64,000 nucleotides of DNA from the NCBI GenBank assembly GCA_046329055.1, contig JAXLVK010000020.1, positions 1-64,000 of the forward strand, given 5' to 3'. Below are positions 46,176-54,300 of this stretch, one piece after another (position 1 is the first letter of the stretch; every line of letters begins with the position of its first letter). The DNA is from JADKCL01 sp046329055. GTDB lineage: Bacteria > Bacteroidota > Bacteroidia > J057 > JADKCL01. The translations under genes were made by a program, and so were the position numbers. The notes under the pieces are model-generated. The model was not told the DNA's origin and did not search any database. It worked only from the letters and a program-made list of their open reading frames with translations.

Positions 46176-48881
46176 ATGAAAATCTTGGAAATCCGGGCCA
46201 TGCGCGGCCCCAACTACTGGTCGATCCGCCGTCACAAGCTCATCGTCATGACCCTGGACCTGCAGGATCTCGAGGAGCGGCCCACGAACACCATCCCGGG
46301 TTTCTTGGACCGACTCAAGGCCATGTTCCCCACCATGTTTGCCCACCGCTGCTCTGAGGATCGCGAGGGCGGCTTCTTCCACCGCGTTGAGGAAGGCACT
46401 TGGATGGGCCACGTGATCGAGCATATCGCATTGGAAATCCAGTCGTTGGCCGGGATGGAAGTGGGCTTTGGGCGGACGCGGAGCTACGGCGAGCCAGGAG
46501 TCTATAGCGTGGTTTTTGCCTACATGGAGGAGAAAGTCGGCCTCTATGCAGGGCAAATCGCCACCGAGATCGCGCAGGCATTGGTCGATGACAAGCCTTA
46601 CGACCTAGCGCCGCATATCCAGGAAATGCGGGAGCTGCGGGAGGCCAACCGCCTGGGCCCATCGACCGGGTCCATCATCGACGAGGCTGTTGCGCGGGGC
46701 ATTCCGTGGATTCGCCTGAACAAGTACTCCCTCTGTCAGCTCGGCTATGGGGCGAACCAAAAGCGCATCCAAGCCACGGTCACGAGCCAAACGAGCAGCA
46801 TCGGGGTGGAGATCGCAGGCGACAAGGAGGACACCAAATTCTTGCTCGAAGCCGCCGAGGTGCCCGTGCCCAAGGGCGACATCGTGCGTTCGCAAGCGGG
46901 CCTGCGCGATGCCATCGACCGCATCAGGTACCCCATCGTCATCAAGCCAATCAATGGCAACCACGGCCGGGGCATCACCGCCAACATCAATGATTGGGAG
47001 GAGGCCTGTGTGGCGCTGGAGGCGGCCAAGAAGGTGAGCAGTTCGGTGATTGTCGAAAAATTCATCACCGGGGAGGATTTCCGTCTCCTCGTCATCAACT
47101 ACAAGCTCGTCGCAGCCGCCAAGCGGACACCCGCACAGGTGATCGGCGACGGGGTTTCGACCCTGCAACAGCTCATCGACGAGGTCAATGCGGATCCGCG
47201 CCGGGGCTATGGCCATGAAAAGGTGCTGACGCAGATTACCCTCGATGACATGACCAAGAGCATCATTGCGGCAGCCGGGCTCACCCTCGACAGTGTGATC
47301 CCCGCAGGCAAGGCCATGAAGCTGAAGGACACCGCGAACCTGAGCACGGGCGGCACCTCGACGGACGTCACAGACATCGTGCATCCCTACAATGTCTTCA
47401 TGGCCGAGCGCATTGCCCGCGTGGTGGGCCTTGACATTTGCGGCATCGACGTGATGACCAGCGATATCAGCGTCCCATTGCCCGAGACAGGCGGCGCGGT
47501 ATTGGAGGTCAATGCAGGGCCCGGCTTCCGGATGCACCTTGCCCCGAGCGAGGGCCTTCCCCGCAACGTGAGTGCGCCCGTGATCGACATGCTCTTCCCG
47601 CCCGGCAGCAGCGCCCGCATCCCCGTGATCGCCATCACCGGAACCAACGGAAAGACCACGACGACCCGCCTCATCGCCCACATGATGCGGCTCAAGGGCC
47701 ACAAGGTCGGCTATACCACCACGGACGGGGTCTATATCCAGAACAAGCTCCTGATGGAGGGCGATTGCACTGGACCCGCGAGCACGGAATTTGTCCTGAA
47801 GGATCCTACGGTAGATTGTGCCGTCCTCGAATGCGCCCGTGGAGGCTTGCTCCGCGCCGGCCTCGGCTTCCACAACTGCGACATCGGCATCGTAACCAAC
47901 GTCGCCGCCGACCACCTGGGCCTCAAGGGCATCCATACCATTGAGCAACTCGCCAAGGTCAAGGCGGTGATCCCCGAGACCGTCCTCCCCGACGGCCACG
48001 CGATCCTCAACGCGGACGATGACCTCGTGTATGCCATGCGTGGCCCGCTCAAATGCAATGTCGCCCTGTTTTCCATGGACGAGGAAAATCCCCGGATCAA
48101 GGAGCATTCAAGGTCAGGCGGGCTGAGCTGCATCTATGAAAATGGCTTCATCACCATCTGTAAGGGCGAGTGGAAACTGCGTGTCACCAAGGCGGTGAAC
48201 GTGCCCCTCACCTACGGCGGCAAGGCGAGCTTCATGATCCAAAACGTGTTGCCAGCGACGCTCACCGCATTCCTCCGCGGCATGAGCCTGGACGACATCA
48301 AGGTAGCACTCGAAACCTTCATCCCGAGCCCGAGTCAGACCCCTGGCCGCCTCAACCTCTTCGAATTCAAGAACTTCTCCATCATGCTGGACTACGCGCA
48401 CAACCCCGCTGGCTTGCGTGCTCTCCACAAAATGGTCGAGAAGATGGACGGCAGCCCCAAGGTTGGGATCATCGCTGGTATCGGCGACCGCCGCGAACTC
48501 GACAACGAGGAAATCGGCCGCGTGTCGGCGGAGATGTTTGACGAGATCATCATCCGTCAGGACAAGCACCTGCGTGGACGCACCGCTGAGGACATCATGG
48601 GCATGCTCCTAGCGGGCATCCGCAAGCACGATCCGAACAAGAAGGTCACGATGATCGCCAGCGAAAAAGAGGCGATCACGCATGCCATCACGAATGCGAA
48701 GAAGGGCAGCCTGATCGTCTGTTGCAGCGACGTGGTGCCGGACGCATTGGCCCTCGTGCAAAAGTTCAAGGAAGAGGAAGCGACCCGGATTTGGGGATTT
48801 GATGCGAGCGCTGACATCCCGAACATCGGCGGGGTGGAAGTGCCGCGGGAGTTTCCGCTGCCTGGGAAGGAGATGATGTGA
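46176..48881 (+). CDS. cphA: Cyanophycin synthetase
   Basis: 901 residues, the standard length of CphA1. It polymerises Asp and Arg into multi-L-arginyl-poly-L-aspartate, a cytoplasmic nitrogen and carbon store, using ATP. Domain order: N-terminal domain (MKILEIRAMRGPNYWSIRRH), an ATP-grasp domain at about 210-480 (YPIVIKPINGNHGRGITANI; VLEVNAGPGFRMHLAPSEG), and a Mur ligase-like domain at about 485-880 with the P-loop ITGTNGKTTTTRLI at about 487-500, VVTNVAADHLGLKGI-type block and LDYAHNPAGLRAL. All three active sites look complete. It is intact, unlike cphB, and is followed by a terminator. Confidence 0.96.
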   Translation: MKILEIRAMRGPNYWSIRRHKLIVMTLDLQDLEERPTNTIPGFLDRLKAMFPTMFAHRCSEDREGGFFHRVEEGTWMGHVIEHIALEIQSLAGMEVGFGRTRSYGEPGVYSVVFAYMEEKVGLYAGQIATEIAQALVDDKPYDLAPHIQEMRELREANRLGPSTGSIIDEAVARGIPWIRLNKYSLCQLGYGANQKRIQATVTSQTSSIGVEIAGDKEDTKFLLEAAEVPVPKGDIVRSQAGLRDAIDRIRYPIVIKPINGNHGRGITANINDWEEACVALEAAKKVSSSVIVEKFITGEDFRLLVINYKLVAAAKRTPAQVIGDGVSTLQQLIDEVNADPRRGYGHEKVLTQITLDDMTKSIIAAAGLTLDSVIPAGKAMKLKDTANLSTGGTSTDVTDIVHPYNVFMAERIARVVGLDICGIDVMTSDISVPLPETGGAVLEVNAGPGFRMHLAPSEGLPRNVSAPVIDMLFPPGSSARIPVIAITGTNGKTTTTRLIAHMMRLKGHKVGYTTTDGVYIQNKLLMEGDCTGPASTEFVLKDPTVDCAVLECARGGLLRAGLGFHNCDIGIVTNVAADHLGLKGIHTIEQLAKVKAVIPETVLPDGHAILNADDDLVYAMRGPLKCNVALFSMDEENPRIKEHSRSGGLSCIYENGFITICKGEWKLRVTKAVNVPLTYGGKASFMIQNVLPATLTAFLRGMSLDDIKVALETFIPSPSQTPGRLNLFEFKNFSIMLDYAHNPAGLRALHKMVEKMDGSPKVGIIAGIGDRRELDNEEIGRVSAEMFDEIIIRQDKHLRGRTAEDIMGMLLAGIRKHDPNKKVTMIASEKEAITHAITNAKKGSLIVCCSDVVPDALALVQKFKEEEATRIWGFDASADIPNIGGVEVPREFPLPGKEMM

Positions 48882-48915
48882 GGGGATAGGCTCTTACAAG
48901 AATGAAATTCGAATG

Positions 48916-48950
48916 GGGAGGCTCCGGTGACGGGGCCTCTCTTGTTTTCT
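48916..48950 (+). terminator. Terminator after cphA
   Basis: GGGGAGGCTCC, GGTGAC loop, GGGGCCTCTC, then TTGTTTTCT: an imperfect stem with a T-rich tail, 35 bases after the stop at 48881. Confidence 0.6.
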
Positions 48951-49078
48951 GCGGAGCTTGAATTTGCGGTCCATTTGCGAGACGGAGAATTTTCTCGAAA
49001 AAATTCCCGCCCCCACGCAACCCCCAAACATCCCGCCTGTCATTAGGACAAATTCACCTTTTATCAATCGCTAGTTGT

Positions 49079-49789
49079 ATGAAAATCAAAATCGCATCTG
49101 TGATCCTGTTGAGTGGTTTGGCCCTGACTGCCTGCCAATCCGAAACCAAGGAAACCAACACTCCCGCACCTGCCCCCACCGAGACGCCGGCGCCTGCCAA
49201 GGTCACGGAATGGGACTTCGACGCGCGCTACCTCGTGCCGCTGAACGCGGGCCGGGCCGATGCTGACGAGAACACCGTGATCGATGCTGCCAATGCTGAA
49301 AAAACCAACGTTGCGGAACTGAAGCCCGTTTGGACCAAGATCCTTGCCGACCTCCAAGCTGGCAAGCTCGCCGCCCACCCTGCAAGTGAAAATACCGACT
49401 CCGAGAACAATCCCTCCACCTATTTCAAGCGCATGTCGAAGTCTGTGCCCAGTGGCCCTGCGACGACCAAGACCCTCTCCGACCGCTTCTACGCCCGCTT
49501 CAAGTCCCATGCCAAGGACGGCCATAGCACCCATACCCTGGTGGGTATCGACCTGAACCACGCCCCCGGCAATGACATGCCTGACTTCGAATTCGTGACC
49601 TTGCTGCCCAGCGACCTCGGCGGCTACATGGTGGGCGACAAGACCCTTCAAGCCTACCTTGAGGCGATGCAATACGAGTCCTACATCCTTCAATTGACCA
49701 CCGCCAACAAGGATGTCAAGGTATCCGAAATGACCCAAATCCCTGGATTGGAGGACAAGATCAACAAGGGCGACTTGTCCGAACTCTGA
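49079..49789 (+). CDS. Lipoprotein, unknown
   Basis: 236 residues. Signal peptide with lipobox LTA-C (Cys19), a Thr/Pro/Ala-rich linker (TNTPAPAPTETPAPA) and a soluble domain of about 190 residues, helical at first (NTVIDAANAEKTNVAELKPV) and ending GLEDKINKGDLSEL. I do not recognise the fold. Lipidation after such a linker suggests display on the inner or outer membrane with a tether. A strong terminator follows 29 bases after the stop. Confidence 0.72.
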   Translation: MKIKIASVILLSGLALTACQSETKETNTPAPAPTETPAPAKVTEWDFDARYLVPLNAGRADADENTVIDAANAEKTNVAELKPVWTKILADLQAGKLAAHPASENTDSENNPSTYFKRMSKSVPSGPATTKTLSDRFYARFKSHAKDGHSTHTLVGIDLNHAPGNDMPDFEFVTLLPSDLGGYMVGDKTLQAYLEAMQYESYILQLTTANKDVKVSEMTQIPGLEDKINKGDLSEL

Positions 49790-49817
49790 GCTCACAGTTC
49801 AAACACTACCGAAGGAA

Positions 49818-49857
49818 TCCGGCCCGCCATTTCCATGGACGGGCCGGACTGTTTTTT
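49818..49857 (+). terminator. Rho-independent terminator
   Basis: Perfect nine-base stem TCCGGCCCG (49818-49826) with CGGGCCGGA (49840-49848), followed by CTGTTTTTT. It ends the lipoprotein gene and lies against the 3' end of the convergent T9SS gene. Confidence 0.88.
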
Positions 49858-49878
49858 GGGGCATTGGAGCCAATCAGG

Positions 49879-51159
49879 TTAGCGCTGCAGGAGCACCTTG
49901 TGGGTGGCGTTGCCCTCGGCGGTATGGACATTGAGCAGGTAGGTGCCTGATGACAGGTCTGCACCCAGGTTCACTTGTATCGAGGAAGATGCAGCGGTCT
50001 CCACTTGGGTGAGTCGCGTCCTCCCGTTCATGTCGATGAGCGCGAGGGAAATGGGTCCGCTCACTCCCTCAGGCAAGGCGACGCGCAATTGTTCAGAGGC
50101 TGGATTCGGCCAAACAGATACTTCCAGGGTGGAGGGCTGTCCATCCAGCTCCGTTGTGGCCAAATAGACATACTCGGTCATAAAAAGCGGCGACATGGGG
50201 CTGGGGCCTTGGTTTTGAGATTTGATGCGTCTCATGTACCGCTGCTGCGGGTCGAAAGTGTTCTCGTATTGCCCCTTGTACACCAAGACGGGCGGCCCAC
50301 CAAGGGTGACGATCGAGTCGAGTTCGAAAAAGCCTTCTGGAATCAACCTGAGTACTCTGCGCTCCACGGGCGTTCCAAACTCGTATTTGTTGTGGCGGTA
50401 GTACTGTGGCGTGTTGCCGTTGTAGTACGTCCGATGGGTGCCAGATAGCCCATACTGAGGGCTGAAATTGTTGATGATATAGACTGAGGCAGAGTCCACA
50501 AGCTGGCTGCCATAGTCATGCCATCCATGGAACACATGCTTTTCATACCCGACGGAGTCGCCCCAATACGGATTGAACCAGAGGGTGTCCATTTCCTGCG
50601 CAGCTGAGTAATGGTAGCGTTCATAGACGTAAGGAGAGCTCCAAGTGCCATTTGAGAAAAAGGAGGCATTTTTCTCGGTGGGCTGCCCACCCGGGCCGTT
50701 CAGGTTGTAGGTGAACAGTTGGGCGGTGGTGGTGTCCCATCCGATGCCATTCCAAGAGACAAATGTGTAGTCGCTGATGAGGTGTGAATTGGGGAGAAAG
50801 CCCTGCATCAGCCTGGTCATCGGCGTCCATCCGCCTTGTCCGGTGAGATCCTCATCCATGCTCTCCAGCGTCATGTTGCCCAGGGCGTCATACTGATGGA
50901 TGTAACGCTGCGGTGCGGTCATAGGGCTGCCTACGGTGGGTCGGAAGACAACGTCGGGAACTGTGCCGATTGCGTGGTGCGTAAGGGTGCCGTATCGCAG
51001 GGAATCCCACATTTGCAGGGAGTCGTCCCATTGGAAATCGATCTGGAAGGCAGGTTGGGCCGCATTGGGGTTGCCATCCTTGGGTTCATGAACAAACTGC
51101 GCGGAGACCTGGGCAAACGATGCCGCAATCAAGAGGGTGAGTAGTGAATACTTCATCAT
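49879..51159 (-). CDS. T9SS type A sorting-domain secreted protein
   Basis: 426 residues. Signal peptide MMKYSLLTLLIAASFAQVSA. The passenger (about 20-345) consists of repeated motifs of the form Y-N-x-x-G-x-x-T-x-x-x (YDALGNMTLESMDEDLTGQ; RLMQGFLPNSHLISDYTFVS) and resembles a YD-like/RHS-like beta-solenoid made of substituted repeats. The last 80 residues are the sorting domain: SVWPNPASEQLRVALPE, LIDMNGRTRLTQVE, LSSGTYLLNVHT. It is therefore exported through the T9SS and attached to the surface or released. It is intact. A perfect -7 box lies 30 bases upstream of the start. Confidence 0.85.
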   Translation of the reverse strand: MMKYSLLTLLIAASFAQVSAQFVHEPKDGNPNAAQPAFQIDFQWDDSLQMWDSLRYGTLTHHAIGTVPDVVFRPTVGSPMTAPQRYIHQYDALGNMTLESMDEDLTGQGGWTPMTRLMQGFLPNSHLISDYTFVSWNGIGWDTTTAQLFTYNLNGPGGQPTEKNASFFSNGTWSSPYVYERYHYSAAQEMDTLWFNPYWGDSVGYEKHVFHGWHDYGSQLVDSASVYIINNFSPQYGLSGTHRTYYNGNTPQYYRHNKYEFGTPVERRVLRLIPEGFFELDSIVTLGGPPVLVYKGQYENTFDPQQRYMRRIKSQNQGPSPMSPLFMTEYVYLATTELDGQPSTLEVSVWPNPASEQLRVALPEGVSGPISLALIDMNGRTRLTQVETAASSSIQVNLGADLSSGTYLLNVHTAEGNATHKVLLQR

Positions 51160-51188
51160 CCTTATAGGTTAGGGGTTAGAGGATAAGT

Positions 51189-51196
51189 CAAAGATA
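51189..51196 (-). promoter_or_regulatory. -7 box TATCTTTG
   Basis: Exact TAnnTTTG on the minus strand, leaving a leader of about 25 bases before ATG 51159. This is the one box in the window with a conventional leader. Confidence 0.5.
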
Positions 51197-51393
51197 CCAC
51201 CGCAGTGAGCCGATTACCTGCGCAAATCCAGTGGCTGATTACATAGATTGGGCCCCAAAAGCCCTCGCCTTACCAACCCGCAAGCAGCTCACAGACAACG
51301 CTCTACCAACTACCGGCCTTCACTTCGATTCCGAAAGGAGTTGTTCTTCCGCATTTCAAATCGGCGTACCTTGGTGAAAACCATCTCACTGTC

Positions 51394-54300
51394 ATGCGCT
51401 TGCGATTGCCCTGTATTGCCCTCATCTGGTTCATTCTGAGCCTCTACAATAGCATCATGGCCCAGAACCTGCTCACCTCGCCGCGCAGTGCTGTGGAGGG
51501 GCAGGTCTATCGGCTCACGCTGGAACAGGCGGAGATGGCCGCACGGGGACGCATCGATGCCAACGTCACCGAATGGCTCGGCAACCGCGTGGAATCCTTT
51601 CCTGCGAATGGGAACCACAGCCCCCTCACGCCCGGGCAGTACCTGGTCACCAAGGTGGTGGGCAACCAAGTCCAGTGGACCTACAAGCAGGTGCCGGGCT
51701 ATTCCGTGATCCTCGAAAACGATGGCGCCAATCTCATGGTCAAGGTCATGGACTTCGCCGGGAAGGACATCGAGGACGCCATCGTATTGGTAGAGGGCCA
51801 ATTCATCCCCTACGATCCGCGCACGCGGTCCTACAGCCTGCCAAGCTCCAGCATCACGCAAACCACCGCCTCACTGCTGGAGGTGGATGCGTCGGGCATC
51901 GTACAGTTCTATTCCCTCACGCAGACTGCCCCGACAAAACCGGCCCCCGAATACAACCGACGCTACTACGGCGAGTCCTGGGCTTGGCGGTGGCTATGGG
52001 CACCCACCAAGCGATTTGTCATCAACCCCATCATCCGCACGGTGATGCTTCCCTACGACATCGCGCGGAGCATCATCAAGCGCAGGCTGTTTGGATGGCC
52101 GGCATGGCTGTGGTACCGGACCAAGTGGCTCATCGGCCTTCCCAAACAGGCACTCACGGAGCGGCACCCGGTGGCATTCCTCATCACCAACCAGCCCAAG
52201 TACCGCCCCGGCGACACCGTCAAGTTCAAGGGGTATGTCACCAATCGCAGGGGAAGCAGGCTCACCCGGAGGCTGGACCTGCTTTACACCGACAGGTTTG
52301 GGAAAACCAGGTCCTTGGCGAGCATCAAGCCGGAGCAACCCGGATCCTACAATGGCGCATTTGTCCTGCACGATAGCCTGAATTTGCAAATGGGAGCTAC
52401 CGTGTCCTTGATCTTGACCGACAGGAAAATCTGGGGCAACAACAGCGTGTATGCTCAGAGTTGGCGCTATACGAGTACAATCTCCAAAGTGCTCAATCCT
52501 GGCACCAACTTCGTTTACGAGGACTACGAGCTCCGTGCCTACACCTTCCATGCGCGGGCTGAGCAGACGACGCATTGGGCAGGGAAGCCGGGGGCGGTGT
52601 ACCTGGAGGCCAAGGACATGAACAACCTGACAGTGCCCGACGCCCGCGTCAAGCTCTGGGTGCGCAGCGGTACGCTCAAGCGGTGGATGGGGCCACGGGA
52701 AATCCTGCGGGATACGATATGGACCTGGGAGGGGCTGCTCGATCCCTCCGGCGAGACGCGCATCGAGATCCCGATCGAGCGGTTTCCCAAGGCGAGCTTT
52801 GATTACAGCGTGCAGTTGGAGTGCCGGACGAGCGACAATGAGCTCAAGTCCCAGACCCTTCAATTGAGCTATATCTATGACATGCCCACGCTGGAGGTGA
52901 TCCCGCACGGCGACAGCATCCACATCACGCAGCTGCGGTCCAATGTTGCAGAGGATGTCGAGGCCAAGCTGACATTTTTCCCCTCCGCGAATGGAGAGCC
53001 GATATTGGAGCGCACGGTGCGGCTGCCGATCACCTTGTATTGGCCTCCCAATTTCCGGAGCCTGATGGTGGTGACCCGTGAGGTCAACAAGGCTTGGAGC
53101 CCCAGTGATGCCGCGCCTGTATGGATCCGCGGCAGGCATGCCGGGGACAGCCTGCACATATGGGCCGAGAGCCCGGCGGGGGTGGACTTCGCCTACCGCC
53201 TGTTTGAGGGGAACAAGGAAATCGCCGCTGGACATGGCCCCCGGGTACAGGTGCATCGCAGAGCGCATTCCCATCCGACCTACCATTTCGTGGCGATCTA
53301 CCTCGTGAACGGGACCGAGCACCAAGAATCCAAATCTTTCCGCTGGGCCAAGAAGGACCTCCAAGTGACCTGGGAAGGGCCGCAGACCATCTATCCGGGA
53401 CAGACGGTGGACATGGCGCTGCGGGTGCAAAATGCCCGTGGCCGGGCAGTGCGCCGCGCAGACCTCACCGCCTATGCTGTCAATGGACGGTTTGGCGGGC
53501 ACGATCCTGTGGGCATCCCCTCCGCTTCCAAGGGCCCCAAATCCCGGCGGGAGCAAGGCAAGTGGCAAAACGGCTACCGCAGCAGCAGCAATGGCTATAT
53601 GAAGCTCGCCTACAACGAATGGAGCACCAAGGTCGGACTGGATTCGTTGCCTTGGTACCAATTCCTGTACCGCGACAGCCACGGCTACCGCTACCTGCAT
53701 CCCATCGAGAAGGAACGGACCGAGGTCGCCCCATTTCTGGTGCGGAACGGGGAAATCCAACCCACTCAGATCGTGTACATCGACGGGGAGCCGCGTTATT
53801 TTGCCTGGTCGAACCCACAGATGCCGTATTCCTTCGCAGTCACGCCGGGATTGCACCGCATTGAGATTCGGTTGCCGGATTTTGGGGTATTGATCGACAC
53901 CTTCCACGTCATCAACGGGCGCAAGAACATTTTCAGCTTCGACCTGGACCACCTGCCCAAGCGGATTATGGCGAAGCCGATGCAGAACTCCCCGGTCCCC
54001 GGCGAAAAGCAAATCATCGACGCGCGCACCATGGCCTATCGCGGGGTGAATGCCACCACCAACCCGGTATTTGTGGGGGGCGGCCGCAGTTGGGTTCCGC
54101 TGGCCAATGGCTACAGTTCAGGCTACTTGGTGGGCCCAATTCCCTTGAACGGGTATCCGACCTTCGAGGCATTGGACAAGTTCAAGTATGAATTCCCCTT
54201 GGAGTCGGGATTTGAGTTTGACTTCGGGCCGACGTATGTGAAGATGCGCTCCATCGACCTGAAGACCAAAATGCCCACGCAGTTCAATTATCGCCCCAAC

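Noticed and set aside
51994..54012. 672-codon open frame on the minus strand
   Set aside because: It lies wholly inside the A2M gene in antiphase, and its His/Val/Gly/Leu-rich translation is the usual mirror of GC-rich coding sequence. The same holds for minus frames at 1909-3087, 3263-4840, 5342-6745, 26064-27503 and 46605-48107.
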